Counted from the stretch's first letter, positions 8,857 to 18,234 are shown. The stretch is 64,000 nucleotides of DNA from Streptomyces sulphureus DSM 40104 (GCF_000381025.1 NZ_KB905819.1:342602-406601); one strand, 5' to 3'. Numbers and translations: made by a program. The notes: generated by a model not told the origin, from the sequence alone.

Positions 8857-11800
8857 GTGAGAGTTCGGTTGATCCGTCCGGTGACTGTGCTGTCTGCCGT
8901 GTTCGCCCTGTCGGTCGGCTCGACGACGGCGGTGAGCGCCGCAGGGGTTTCGCCCTCCGCAGCGGTGGATTCCCCTTCCGGCAAGGACTACGTGAAGCTG
9001 GTGGACCCGTGGGTGGAGTCCGACATCGCTCGGTTCTTCTACTTCCAGTCGGCGAGCCAGCCGTTCGGGATGGTCAAGTTGCGGCCGGACACCAGCACGC
9101 AGCAGACCCGGAACAGCGGCTACCACCGCAACGAGAACGAGGTGAAGGGGTTCAGCCACCTGCACGACTGGCAGCTTTCCGGAGTGCAGGTGATGCCGAC
9201 GGCCGGCACCGACGTGCCCAAGCTCGAGGGCGACGAAGGCTGGCAGTCGCACGTGGACCACGACAACGGCGAGATCGCCGAACCCGGTTACCACAGGCTG
9301 CACCTCGACCGGTACGACATCGACGCCGAGCTGACCGCCACCGAGCGTGCCGGGTTGCACCGCTACACCTACAACAAGTCCGGGCCCGGCGAGATCCTCG
9401 TCAATCTCGGCGGCGAGCTGGGTGAGGCGGTGATGAAGAACGCGAAGGTCACCAAGGCCAGCGACCGCAGAGTCCGGGGCTATGTGGTGCAGCACGGTGA
9501 GGGGTACGAGAAGAAGCACGAGACGAAGCTGTTCTTCGACATCCGTTTCGACAAGCCGTTTGACTCGCTGCGCGGTTGGACCGACGGCGAGCTCGCCGAT
9601 TCCGGTAAGCCCATCGAACAGGTCGCAGGCGACGACACGGGCGTCTACGCCCGTTACGACAACCTCAAGGCCGGCGAGCAGGTCCGGATGAAGGTGGGCC
9701 TGTCCCTCACCGGAACGGAAGGGGCGGCTCGGAACCTGAGCAGCGAGCTCCCCGGGTGGGACTTCGGGGCCGTCAAGAGGACGTCCCAGAAGCGTTGGAA
9801 CGACATGCTCGGCCGTATCGACGTCTCAGGCGGCACTCATCGGCAGCAGGTCAAGTTCTACACCGACTTGTTCCATGCGCTCGCAGGCCGCAGCGCCATC
9901 AGCGACGTCGACGGAAAATACATGGACGACACCTGGGGCGCCGGCCGGGTCAAGCGGATTCCGCTCGGCAAGGGCGGCAAGCCCGAGTTCGCGATGTACA
10001 ACTACGACGCGCTGTGGCTGACCCAGTGGAACCTCAACTCCGTTCTGGGGCTGGCCTATCCGGAGATCTACTCCAGTCTGGTCAAGTCGCAGTTGCAGAT
10101 GTACAAGGACGGTGAGCTGCTGCCCCGCGGACCCGTTGCCGGCAACTACTCGATGGTGATGTCCGGGTCCCCTGTGACGTCGTTCATCACCGGCGCCCTC
10201 AACAAGGGCATCCGTGATTTCGACGTCGACCTCGCCTATGAGGCGATGCTGGATGCCCATTCCGTGGGCGGCCTGTTCGACAAGGCGTGGTTCGACTACG
10301 AGAACTGGGGGACAGGCGGAATCCGTGATTACCTCGACCGAGGCTATGTGTCCAACGGCACGACCGGGCAGGGCGCCGGCCAGACCCTCGAGTACGCACA
10401 CCAGGACTGGGCGCTTGCCCAACTGGCAGGAAAGTTGGGCAAGAAGGGGATCAACGCCGCCCAGTACGCCGAGGCCGAGGCGTCGTCCGAGCTGGACGAG
10501 GCGCACGGCGCGGCCCGTGCCGTCGACGGCAGGCCCAGCCGTGCCCCCGACGACCGGCAGTGGGCGTCCAAGGGCGAGCGGCAGCCGTGGCTGGAGCTGA
10601 CCTGGGAGAAGCCGCGTACGCTGCACAAGGTCAAGCTCAGTGACCGGCCGGAAGCCGGCAGCGACGTCGGCTCGGGCACGCTCGAGTTCTCCGACGGCTC
10701 CCGCGTCGACGTGCGGGACGTCCCGAAGGACGGCAAGGAGAAGACCGTCGCCTTCGCACCGCGCAAGGTGACGTCGGTGAAGTTCACCGCCACCGGCGGT
10801 CAGGGCACGAACGTGGGCCTGAACGAGTTCGAGGCCTGGGACGACACCGACGTCCACGCGTACTTGAAGGAACGGTCGACGAACTGGCGCAACCTGCACG
10901 ACCCGGAGTCGGGATTCATCCGCCCCAAGAACGCCGACGGAAGCTGGCGCACGCCCTTCGACCCGCTCGCCGACGACGACTTCGTCGAGGCCAACTCGTG
11001 GCAGTCCACCTGGTTCACCACGCACGACGTGATGGGCATGGCGAACCTCATGGGCGGCGAGGAAACCTACGCCGACAAGCTCAACTACGCCTTCGAGCAG
11101 TCGGAGAAGGACGACTTCATCGGCAAGTACGGCGAGGGCTTCGTCTCCTACGGAAACCAACCGGGCCTGGAAATGGCCCACCTGTTCAACTACGTGGGCA
11201 AGCCATGGCTGTCCCAGCACTGGGTGCGGCAGGTGAAGGAGAAGACCTACGGCTCCACCAGCACAACCGACGGCTACGGCCACCATGACGAGGACCAGGG
11301 CCAGATGGGCTCCCTCAGCGCGCTGATGGCCATCGGCCTTTTCGAGGTCACCGGCGGCGGGCACGAGAACCCGGTCTACGACATCACCTCACCGGTCTTC
11401 GACGAGATCACCATCGATCTCAACGAGGACTACTACACGGGCGGCAAGTTCCGGATCGTCACCCACGGCAATTCGGCCGCGAACGAGTACATCCAGAAGG
11501 CCGAGCTCGACGGGGAAAAACTCGACAACGCCTTCTTCCGCCACGACGAGTTCGCCGACGGAGGGACTCTCGAGCTCTGGATGGGCGACAAGCCCAACAA
11601 GCACTGGGGCACGGAGCAACTCCCGCCCTCCGAGTCGAAATCCGAAGGCCGTACGCCCACCCACGTCTCGGACATCGTGATCGACGGTCCGAGGAAGCTG
11701 AGGGAGCCGTACGGTTCGGTGGACCTCGACGCCGCCGTCGAACCCGACGACGCGAACCTCAAGGAGGTGTCGTGGAAGGTCACGGAGCCCGACGGTTCAC

Positions 11801-12669
11801 CGACGAAGAAGGCAACCATCGATCACGACGGAAAACTGACCGCCAACCACCGCAGCGGAAAGGTGCGGGTGACCGCCCGGTCGGCCGACAGCGGTGACGC
11901 ACAGGCCTCCGCCCTCGTCGCGCTCGACCTCGACGTCAAGCTGCTCCGCGGCAACGCCGCTTGCCGGCCGGACGTCGAGGCCACCGCATCGTCGGAATAC
12001 AGCGACGAGTACCCGGCAACGAATGTGTACGACGGGTGCGAGGGCGAGAGCGATGGCCAGAACGGTGACGGTAGTTGGGGCTCGGACGACGACTGGGCCT
12101 CCAAGGGCGAACGGGAACCATGGGTCCGGCTCGACTGGTCCGAAAAGATCCGAGCGGACCGGATCGTGCTGTCCGACCGCGAGACCAAGGACGACATCAA
12201 GGGCGGCGTGCTCACCTTTTCCGACGGCAGCGAAATCCGTGTCGACGACATTCCGGCAGGGGGCTCCAAGAAGGTCACGTTCGACATGAAGACGTTCGAC
12301 TGGGTCCGCTTCACAGGCGAGGGCGGCGGTGAAGGCAACAACGGGCTTCGCGAGTTGGAGGTGCACTCCGTGCCCTCGGCCCCCGACGCACCTACCCGGG
12401 TCGTGGCCGAGCCCGCGGACGGCGGCGCAACCGTCACCTGGAAGGCGCCGGAGTTCAACGGCGGTGTCCCGATCACCGGTTACCTGATCACGCCCCACCG
12501 CAACGGCGAGGCACTGCACCCGATCCGTGCGGGGGCGCACGCCACCCGCGCAAAGGTGCCGGGCCTCGACGCCGGTGGGCGCTACACCTTCACCGTCACC
12601 GCCCGCACGATGGCCGGCCCCGGCGAAGCAAGCGAGCCCAGCGATCCGATCACCCCCGGCCGGAGCTGA
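8857..12669 (+). CDS. Secreted multidomain GH92 alpha-mannosidase
   Basis: A 1270-residue secreted exo-alpha-mannosidase of family GH92. A signal peptide (RVRLIRPVTVLSAVFALSVG, then SAA) precedes the N-terminal GH92 domain, which starts near GKDYVKLVDPWVES. The catalytic (alpha/alpha)6 domain contains ELLPRGPVAG and the family's acidic motif HHDEDQGQMGSLSALMAIGL near residue 810. A discoidin-like module is inserted in the catalytic domain (about 540-665). After it come a Big_2-like domain (about 940-1035), a second discoidin-like module (about 1045-1170) and a C-terminal fibronectin type III domain. GTG at 8857 is chosen because AGGAG at 8841-8845 is too close to the alternative GTG at 8848. 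Confidence 0.9.
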   Translation: MRVRLIRPVTVLSAVFALSVGSTTAVSAAGVSPSAAVDSPSGKDYVKLVDPWVESDIARFFYFQSASQPFGMVKLRPDTSTQQTRNSGYHRNENEVKGFSHLHDWQLSGVQVMPTAGTDVPKLEGDEGWQSHVDHDNGEIAEPGYHRLHLDRYDIDAELTATERAGLHRYTYNKSGPGEILVNLGGELGEAVMKNAKVTKASDRRVRGYVVQHGEGYEKKHETKLFFDIRFDKPFDSLRGWTDGELADSGKPIEQVAGDDTGVYARYDNLKAGEQVRMKVGLSLTGTEGAARNLSSELPGWDFGAVKRTSQKRWNDMLGRIDVSGGTHRQQVKFYTDLFHALAGRSAISDVDGKYMDDTWGAGRVKRIPLGKGGKPEFAMYNYDALWLTQWNLNSVLGLAYPEIYSSLVKSQLQMYKDGELLPRGPVAGNYSMVMSGSPVTSFITGALNKGIRDFDVDLAYEAMLDAHSVGGLFDKAWFDYENWGTGGIRDYLDRGYVSNGTTGQGAGQTLEYAHQDWALAQLAGKLGKKGINAAQYAEAEASSELDEAHGAARAVDGRPSRAPDDRQWASKGERQPWLELTWEKPRTLHKVKLSDRPEAGSDVGSGTLEFSDGSRVDVRDVPKDGKEKTVAFAPRKVTSVKFTATGGQGTNVGLNEFEAWDDTDVHAYLKERSTNWRNLHDPESGFIRPKNADGSWRTPFDPLADDDFVEANSWQSTWFTTHDVMGMANLMGGEETYADKLNYAFEQSEKDDFIGKYGEGFVSYGNQPGLEMAHLFNYVGKPWLSQHWVRQVKEKTYGSTSTTDGYGHHDEDQGQMGSLSALMAIGLFEVTGGGHENPVYDITSPVFDEITIDLNEDYYTGGKFRIVTHGNSAANEYIQKAELDGEKLDNAFFRHDEFADGGTLELWMGDKPNKHWGTEQLPPSESKSEGRTPTHVSDIVIDGPRKLREPYGSVDLDAAVEPDDANLKEVSWKVTEPDGSPTKKATIDHDGKLTANHRSGKVRVTARSADSGDAQASALVALDLDVKLLRGNAACRPDVEATASSEYSDEYPATNVYDGCEGESDGQNGDGSWGSDDDWASKGEREPWVRLDWSEKIRADRIVLSDRETKDDIKGGVLTFSDGSEIRVDDIPAGGSKKVTFDMKTFDWVRFTGEGGGEGNNGLRELEVHSVPSAPDAPTRVVAEPADGGATVTWKAPEFNGGVPITGYLITPHRNGEALHPIRAGAHATRAKVPGLDAGGRYTFTVTARTMAGPGEASEPSDPITPGRS

Positions 12670-12675
12670 AGCGGT

Positions 12676-12708
12676 CGACGGGGAGCACACCCCCCCTGCT
12701 CCCCGTCG
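12676..12708 (+). terminator. Transcription terminator after GH92 gene
   Basis: An inverted repeat with a stem of about 12 bp (CGACGGGGAGCA pairing with TGCTCCCCGTCG) and a 9-nt loop, 7 bp after the GH92 stop. There is no U-run, as is usual in GC-rich actinomycetes. Confidence 0.7.
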
Positions 12709-12729
12709 GCCGCCGGCCCCGGCGGCGGG

Positions 12730-12762
12730 CATCGTTGCGGTACCACTGGTGCCGCAACGATG
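12730..12762. terminator. Second inverted repeat between convergent genes
   Basis: A perfect 11-bp stem (CATCGTTGCGG with CCGCAACGATG) around an 11-nt loop. It lies between the convergent GH92 and TetR genes, so a bidirectional terminator is the simplest reading. Confidence 0.55.
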
Positions 12763-12919
12763 GCCTGCCCTCGGACAGCGCCCGCGCTGCAGCACGGCTC
12801 CGGCCGGCGAGTCCGTCGGTGGGGAGCCGCTGCCCCGTGACAGGCAGCGGCGTCAGGGCAGTTGGGACCCGGGGCATCCACCTGCCGTCCGGGTCCGAAA
12901 ACGAGCAGGGTGAGGTGTG

Positions 12920-13495
12920 TCAGGACTCCTGGGTGGCCCAGCCGATCAGGGCGCCGCGCAGGGCGGCCACCAGGAGGGTGGCCGCTTCGTCCTCGGTGCG
13001 GCCGTTCTTGATGAGGTCGAAGATGTCCCGTGGGTCGAACAAGGCGTTCCACAGGAACAGGGCGTCATCTCCCAGGTCGCCGAGACCGAGGTCCTCGGTC
13101 GACTGGCGCAGGGGTTCGTCGAGTGCTTCGGCTTGCGGGGCGAGGTAGCCGGTACCTTCGCGCAGCCGCTCGAGGTAGCCACGGTGCGAGCGCATCTGGA
13201 CCATCGCGCCGCCGTGCTCGATGACGAGGGAGACCCAGTGGCGGGAGACCGCCTCCAGGCGGGCCATGCCTCGGGTGGTCTGCTGTGCGCTGAAGTCGCG
13301 TAGCTGGGACCCTACTTGGGCGCGGAAGGCGTGCAGGATCTCCTCGACGGAGGAGAAGTGGCGGTAGGCCGTCGCGGTCGACACCTCGGCATGCTTGGCG
13401 ATCTCGGCCAGGCTGACCGGCGTCGGTGAGTTCTCGAACAGCCGGGCGGCGGCTTGGACGAGGTGCCTGCGGTTGCGCTCGGTGTCGCTGCGCAT
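12920..13495 (-). CDS. TetR/AcrR-family transcriptional regulator
   Basis: A 191-residue one-component regulator. The N-terminal TetR helix-turn-helix is clear (VSLAEIAKHAEVSTATAYRHF, about residues 27-47) and is followed by an all-helical ligand domain. The start at 13495 (MRSDTERNRRH) has GAGGAG upstream; a longer start would run into the aminotransferase gene. It is the last gene of the minus-strand pxp-type operon, 31 bp after the aminotransferase, so it is probably its local regulator. The ligand is unknown. Confidence 0.9.
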   Translation of the reverse strand: MRSDTERNRRHLVQAAARLFENSPTPVSLAEIAKHAEVSTATAYRHFSSVEEILHAFRAQVGSQLRDFSAQQTTRGMARLEAVSRHWVSLVIEHGGAMVQMRSHRGYLERLREGTGYLAPQAEALDEPLRQSTEDLGLGDLGDDALFLWNALFDPRDIFDLIKNGRTEDEAATLLVAALRGALIGWATQES

Positions 13496-13526
13496 GGGGC
13501 GACTCCTCGGTACGTCGGGGGGATGG

Positions 13527-14696
13527 TCACGCCAGGTCGGCAAGGCCCTGAGCGAGTCGGCGGAGACCTTCGGTGATCTGCTGCGGATTGGCAGCGTACG
13601 ACAGCCTCAGGTGCCCCTCGCCGCACGCGCCGAACTCGCTTCCGGGACGCACCGCGACCCCGTGTGCGCGCAGGGCGGTGACGACGTCCGCTGAGGGCAA
13701 GTCCAGTTCGTAGCGCGGGAATTGGTAGAACGCACCCTCCGGCGCGCTGGGGGTGAGGCCGGGGATCCCGGACAGCGTCCGACTCATGATCTCGCGGCGT
13801 TCCTCGTAGGCCGTACGCATGCGGGCCACGTCCGCTTCGCAGCTTTGCACGGCGGCGAGCGCGGCATCCTGCGCGACGGTGTTCAGGGAACCGTTGAAGG
13901 TGTTGTGGATACGGGCAGCGGCGTGGACGAGGTCCGTGGGCCCCGAAAGATATCCCACTCGCCAGCCGGTCATGGCGTAGCTCTTGGAGAAGGTCTGGCA
14001 GTACACGGTGCGCTCGCGCAAGCCGTCGACGGAGAGTGCCGAGGTGAAGGGCCTGCCGCTGTAGTTGAGGTCGGCGTAGGCCTCGTCGGAGAGGACGATC
14101 GTGGAGGTGCCGTCGAGTAGCTCGGCGAGCACGGCAAGCTCGTCGTGGCTGTGGACGATGCCGGTGGGGTTACTGGGGTTGCAGAAGACGAACAGCCGCG
14201 CGTCGCTGAGGGCGTGGGCGAGCCGGTCGAGGTCCCAGTGCAGATCGGAGGCGAGCGGGACGGGGACGACGGTGCCTCCGGCCATGCTGACCAGGTCGGC
14301 GTAGAGGGAGTAGGTGGGGTCGGGGATGACCACCTTGTCGCCGGGGTTGACGATGCCGAGAATCGAGGCCGCCAGGCCGGCCGTTCCTCCTTGGGTGACG
14401 AGGATGTCGGCGGCGCCGACCGGTGTTCCTGCGAGGCCGGTGAGTTTCTCGGCGAGCGCCTCGCGTAGCGCGGGCTCGCCGAGAAGCGGCGAGTAGTGAG
14501 TGCGTCCGGCGCTCAGTGCGGCACGGGCGGCTTCGGTTACCGCCTCGGGGGTGTCGAAGTCCGGCTCGCCCATCGACAGGGAGACCAAGTCGTCCCGGGA
14601 TTGGGGCTGTTGGGTACGGCGGGACGCGGCGGCGATCCGGGCGGCGGCGTCGGCGGCGGCGAAGCGGGCAGGCTGGGCGGTGGCGGTGGGCGGCAT
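13527..14696 (-). CDS. PLP-dependent aminotransferase, class I/II
   Basis: A 389-residue fold-type I aminotransferase. The PLP lysine is K238 in TFSKSYAMTGWRVGY. The family motifs CNPSNPTG (about 172-179) and the C-terminal arginine region (VAVRPGSEFG, then LRLSYA) are present. It is cytosolic and moves amino groups between an amino acid and a 2-oxo acid. It sits between the SDR and TetR genes with short gaps, so it is co-transcribed with the 5-oxoprolinase-like subunits. Glutamate released by such an enzyme would be an obvious amino donor, but the specific substrate is not readable. Confidence 0.9.
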   Translation of the reverse strand: MPPTATAQPARFAAADAAARIAAASRRTQQPQSRDDLVSLSMGEPDFDTPEAVTEAARAALSAGRTHYSPLLGEPALREALAEKLTGLAGTPVGAADILVTQGGTAGLAASILGIVNPGDKVVIPDPTYSLYADLVSMAGGTVVPVPLASDLHWDLDRLAHALSDARLFVFCNPSNPTGIVHSHDELAVLAELLDGTSTIVLSDEAYADLNYSGRPFTSALSVDGLRERTVYCQTFSKSYAMTGWRVGYLSGPTDLVHAAARIHNTFNGSLNTVAQDAALAAVQSCEADVARMRTAYEERREIMSRTLSGIPGLTPSAPEGAFYQFPRYELDLPSADVVTALRAHGVAVRPGSEFGACGEGHLRLSYAANPQQITEGLRRLAQGLADLA

Positions 14697-14718
14697 GCGG
14701 GTCTCCGAAAAGGTGTGG

Positions 14719-15516
14719 TCAGGTCTGCGGTGCCGATCCGGCGGGCGCTCCCGCCCACCGGCTGATCTCCAGGTCGCCGGAGGTGTCGCGCTGCCGGGTG
14801 GGGGCGACGGTCATCTCCTGCAGCACGACGCGCTGGGGCAGGAGGACGGCGAGACGGATCGCCTCGGCCACATCCACGGGCCGCAGCATGTGCGTCCGCT
14901 CCTCCGGGGCCGGCGGGCGGGCCCGGCCGTCGAGGAGGGGGGTGTCCGCCTCGCCCGGCAGCACGGTGATCGCGCGCAGCCCCTGGTGGCGGAAGGTGTT
15001 GTGCAGGAAGGTCATGAAGTTGCGCACCCCGGCTTTGGCTGCGCCGTAGGCGGCGCCGCCGAGCAGGTTGGGGTTGGTCGCGGCGAGCGAGGAGACGGTC
15101 ACGATGGTGCCGGTGCCGCGGTCGAGCATGTCGGGCAGGACGGCCTGGGTGAGTTGGAAGACGGCCGTCAGGTTCACCTCGAGGACCTGGCGCCACTCCT
15201 CGGCCGGGAGCCACCGCGGGTTGAGCACCGAGGAGGAGCCGCCTGCGCTGTTCACCAGGATGTCCACGGGGCCGAGTTGGGCGTGTACCTCGTCTATGAC
15301 CTGGGTGATCTCTTCGGAGCTGGTCACGTCGGCGGCCAGGGGCAGGGCCCGGCCGCCCTCGGCTCGCAGGCCGTCCGCCACCGCGTCGAGCGCCTGCTGA
15401 CGGCGGCCCAGCAGGACGACGGTGACGCCGTCTCGGGCCAGTAGGCGCGCGGTCTCCAACCCCATGCCGCTGCCTGCTCCCGTGATGATCGCTGTCTTGT
15501 CGGCCGACGCCGTCAC
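14719..15516 (-). CDS. SDR-family oxidoreductase
   Basis: A 265-residue short-chain dehydrogenase/reductase. It has the Rossmann motif TGAGSGMG, the NSAG motif (normally NNAG) and the catalytic Ser and YxxxK in SSLAATNPNLLGGAAYGAAK. GTG at 15516 is chosen because AAAGGGA lies just upstream. It is 32 bp downstream of the pxpC-type gene and 22 bp upstream of the aminotransferase, clearly in one operon. Its substrate is unknown; a hydroxy or keto intermediate of the same pathway is likely. Confidence 0.85.
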   Translation of the reverse strand: MTASADKTAIITGAGSGMGLETARLLARDGVTVVLLGRRQQALDAVADGLRAEGGRALPLAADVTSSEEITQVIDEVHAQLGPVDILVNSAGGSSSVLNPRWLPAEEWRQVLEVNLTAVFQLTQAVLPDMLDRGTGTIVTVSSLAATNPNLLGGAAYGAAKAGVRNFMTFLHNTFRHQGLRAITVLPGEADTPLLDGRARPPAPEERTHMLRPVDVAEAIRLAVLLPQRVVLQEMTVAPTRQRDTSGDLEISRWAGAPAGSAPQT

Positions 15517-15529
15517 CGCGTCCCTTTCG

Positions 15530-15574
15530 TCGATTTGAGATGGGAATTTCAAGTGAGAATAGCTTCTCGATTTG
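15530..15574. promoter_or_regulatory. Cluster of inverted repeats at pxpC/SDR junction
   Basis: Two inverted repeats lie side by side: TTGAGAT-4 nt-ATTTCAA (15535-15552, 6 of 7 pairs) and GAGAA-TAGC-TTCTC (15555-15568, perfect). Direct copies of TCGATTTG flank them at 15530 and 15567. The region is AT-rich compared with its surroundings. An internal operator or promoter is plausible, perhaps bound by the TetR protein of the operon. Confidence 0.4.
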
Positions 15575-16568
15575 TGGTGGACAAGGGTGCCTCGAAGCCG
15601 CGGGCGCCGAACGCCTCGACGACCGCGCGTTCCAGCGCACCCACTTCGGCGTCGCGCTGGGCGCAGTGGCGCAGCGAGGTCTCCCGGTCGATCCACCGGA
15701 ACCTCAACTGCCGCCCGGGGCCTGCCTGTCCGAGCAAGGGCAGGCAGGCCCGGGAGGTCACGCCGACGATCGGGTAGCCGGCGGTCAGGCTCCGATAGCG
15801 GCCGAGCACGATCAGCTCGTCCGCATGCGGTATCTGCAGCGCTCCGATGGGCACTCCCTGCGAGACGATCTCGGTGTCGCCCTCCGGGTGCCGGACGGGG
15901 CCTTCGAGCCGCAAGCCCACGTGATCGGAGCGCGGGGTGACGAGGTAGCTCGACTCCTCCAGCAACTCCCGGATGCCGGCGATGGTGTCGGTGCCGTGGC
16001 TCGCGAGGACATCGACGGTCCAGGCGCCCTCGCCGAAGTGCGGTACGGGGACGGGCAGCCGGAACAGCGGCGGCTCGAACCCGCGGCGGAATCCGCGGAA
16101 CTGCGTGTCCACCAGCATCCGTTGCCCCTCGGCGAGGAGTTGCCCGAAGCCCATGCGGGGGTCCGGGGCCACGCTGCCCAGCAGGGTTCCGGCACGAAAC
16201 GTGCCGCTGACGGCGAGGTAGGTGCGCATCCCCCGAGCGAGGTCGGCGCGTACCCGGACCTCCTGTCCGGCCGGCACGAACAGCGGGGACCAGGGCCGGG
16301 CGGGCGCTCCCGCGACCGTGACCTCCGCGGGTGCGCCGGTGACCGCGAGGAGGACGTCGGCGTCGGGAACCAGGGCGAGTTCACCCCCCAGGTTCTCGAG
16401 CAGCGCCGCGCCCCGCGCGTTGCCCACCAGCACGTTCGCGATCGTCGCCGAGTGCTGGTCGGCCGCCCCGCCGGTCGGCACCCCGCGTCGCTCGGAGTCG
16501 CGGCGACCGAGGTCCTGGAAGGTGGTCACCCACCCGGAATTCGTGATCTCCAACGCCACGGTCGTCAT
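15549..16568 (-). CDS. pxpC: 5-oxoprolinase subunit C family (KipA/PxpC)
   Basis: A 339-residue protein of the biotin-dependent carboxyltransferase/KipA family. It begins VALEITNSGWVTTFQDLGR and includes GVPTGGAADQHSATIANVLVGN and SRACLPLLGQAGPGRQLRF, all typical of the family. In Bacillus and E. coli, PxpA, PxpB and PxpC together form the ATP-dependent 5-oxoprolinase that opens pyroglutamate to glutamate. The ATG overlaps the pxpB-type stop (ATGA), so the subunits are coupled. Family membership is firm. Pyroglutamate as the true substrate is likely but not proven, because related lactams are possible. Confidence 0.85.
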   Translation of the reverse strand: MTTVALEITNSGWVTTFQDLGRRDSERRGVPTGGAADQHSATIANVLVGNARGAALLENLGGELALVPDADVLLAVTGAPAEVTVAGAPARPWSPLFVPAGQEVRVRADLARGMRTYLAVSGTFRAGTLLGSVAPDPRMGFGQLLAEGQRMLVDTQFRGFRRGFEPPLFRLPVPVPHFGEGAWTVDVLASHGTDTIAGIRELLEESSYLVTPRSDHVGLRLEGPVRHPEGDTEIVSQGVPIGALQIPHADELIVLGRYRSLTAGYPIVGVTSRACLPLLGQAGPGRQLRFRWIDRETSLRHCAQRDAEVGALERAVVEAFGARGFEAPLSTTNREAILT

Positions 16569-17302
16569 GTCGGCTCCTTCTCCGGCAGCAGGAAGCCGGC
16601 CTCCCGCGCCGCCACCGCGTCCGGCGTGACGGGTACGAAGCGCACCACGTCGCCGGGGGCGAAGGAGACGGGCTCGGGGCGGGAGATGTCGACGATCGTG
16701 TGCGGGGTACGGCCGACGACCCGCCACCCGGTGGGGCCGGGAAACGGCTGGATGATCGCGTCCGTACCGGCGAGCATCACCGACCCGGGCACGACGTCGG
16801 TGCGCGGCTCGGCGCGACGGCGCAGCGGCCGCGGCACCTCGAGCCCGCCCATCATCGGCGCCATCGCCGCGCCCAGCAGGGAGATGGTGAGCGTCGACTG
16901 GGCGATGGCCTCGACGACGTCCGTGGGCGTGCAGCCCAACTCCTCGGCCACCGACGCCAGATCGGGCCCCGTCTCCTCGTCGAAGACGACGGGGATGGCG
17001 AAGGTACGCACCGACCGCGCACCGGGGAGGTCCTCGGCGGGGGAGGGCGCCCACTGCGCCACCAGGCGGGCCGCGTACGCGACGTGCTCCAGCGCGATCC
17101 GGAGCGGGTCGAACTCGATGAGCAGCGACTCCAGGCCGGAGACGACGTCGAGGACACCGTGCGGGCGGTGGGCGAGGAATCGATCGCGGAAGGCGATGAT
17201 CCCGGCCCTGCGGGCCGACTGGTGCGGATGCGGAATGGTCACCATCGCCGCCGAGTCCCCGAAGGGCTCGACGGTGATGGCGCCGTACTGTGCAGTGGTC
17301 AT
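16565..17302 (-). CDS. pxpB: 5-oxoprolinase subunit B family (KipI/PxpB)
   Basis: A 245-residue allophanate hydrolase subunit 1/KipI family protein. It shows VEPFGDSAAMVTIP at the N-terminus and the C-terminal family segment GWRVVGRTPHTIVDISRPEPVSFAPGDVVRFVPV. It sits between the pxpA- and pxpC-type genes in the canonical order and overlaps pxpC. In Bacillus the homologue KipI was first described as a kinase inhibitor. The enzyme-subunit role is better supported where all three genes occur together, as here. Confidence 0.85.
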   Translation of the reverse strand: MTTAQYGAITVEPFGDSAAMVTIPHPHQSARRAGIIAFRDRFLAHRPHGVLDVVSGLESLLIEFDPLRIALEHVAYAARLVAQWAPSPAEDLPGARSVRTFAIPVVFDEETGPDLASVAEELGCTPTDVVEAIAQSTLTISLLGAAMAPMMGGLEVPRPLRRRAEPRTDVVPGSVMLAGTDAIIQPFPGPTGWRVVGRTPHTIVDISRPEPVSFAPGDVVRFVPVTPDAVAAREAGFLLPEKEPT

Positions 17303-17323
17303 CTGCGTGCGCGCCAGCCCCCG

Positions 17324-18139
17324 TCAACCCGCCATCGACGACTGCGACTTCTCCGCCTTCTCGGCCAGGACTTCCTGCAAGCCGGTGACGCGGATGCCCT
17401 CGGCGTCCAGCGCGGCCCGCAGCGCGGTGCCGTTCTGCAGGACGGAGGGGTGGTCACCGTGGAGCAGCAGGACATCGGCGTCGTGGCCGAGCGGGACCAC
17501 GTTGCCGTCCACGGAGCGCACAGTGCCCTCGCGCACCACCTGCTTGCAGCGCTCGCCGATCAGCTCGGGATCGTGGAGGAGACCGCCCTCGTGCGAGCGG
17601 GGAACGGGCATGCCGTCGTCCCCGTAACCGCGGTCGGCCAGGAAGACGTAGCCGACCTCCAGGCCACGCTTGCGCGACTCCTCCGCCAGCAGGCCGCGTT
17701 GGCAGATGACGAGGTAGTCCTTGTTGTAGGCAGCGACCGCGTCGGTGATCGCTCGTGCGTGCTTGGCGTCGGTCTGTGCGATCGACCCCATGCGCCCGTG
17801 CGGTGCCACGTGGCTGATGGACCCGCCGTGCACCCGTGCGAAGGCGTCGAGCGCGCCGAGCTGGTAGAGCACATCGGTGCGGATCTCCTCTTCGGTCGCC
17901 TCGATCAGGCGGCGACCGAAGCCGACGAGGTCGGGATAGCCGGGGTGGGCGCCCAGCTCGATGCCGCGCTCGACGCAGTCGGCCACGGTGCGGTCCATGA
18001 CGCGCGGATCGCCGCCGTGGAAGCCGCAGGCGATGTTCGAGGAGCTGACGAGGCCGAGCAGCGCCTCGTCGTCGCCGATGGTGTAGTTGCCGAAGCTCTC
18101 GCCGAGGTCGGCGACGACGGCTACGGAGTTGATGCCCAT
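17324..18139 (-). CDS. pxpA: 5-oxoprolinase subunit A family (LamB/YcsF, PxpA)
   Basis: A 271-residue LamB/YcsF family protein. The N-terminus has the family signature DLGESFGNYTIGDDEALLGLVSSSNIACGFHGGDP, quoted here as two blocks: DLGESFGNYTIGDDEALL and SSNIACGFHGGDP. GAHPGYPDLVGFGRR follows. This subunit is thought to carry the lactam-cleaving site of the 5-oxoprolinase complex. It is the first of the three pxp genes, 21 bp before pxpB and 95 bp after the MHS transporter. The tandem gap is too short for another gene. Confidence 0.88.
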   Translation of the reverse strand: MGINSVAVVADLGESFGNYTIGDDEALLGLVSSSNIACGFHGGDPRVMDRTVADCVERGIELGAHPGYPDLVGFGRRLIEATEEEIRTDVLYQLGALDAFARVHGGSISHVAPHGRMGSIAQTDAKHARAITDAVAAYNKDYLVICQRGLLAEESRKRGLEVGYVFLADRGYGDDGMPVPRSHEGGLLHDPELIGERCKQVVREGTVRSVDGNVVPLGHDADVLLLHGDHPSVLQNGTALRAALDAEGIRVTGLQEVLAEKAEKSQSSMAG

Positions 18140-18234
18140 GCTGTCTCCTGTGTTGCGAGGGCGGGTGGTTCACGTGTGACACAGCGTCCCGTACCAACTC
18201 CGGGGAGCCCCTCGGAGGTTGAACGAGCTCTGGG

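Noticed and set aside
15549..17327. A single 592-codon protein spanning the pxpB and pxpC region
   Set aside because: Its first 250 codons are a shadow of pxpB; pxpC starts at 16568 with an ATGA overlap.
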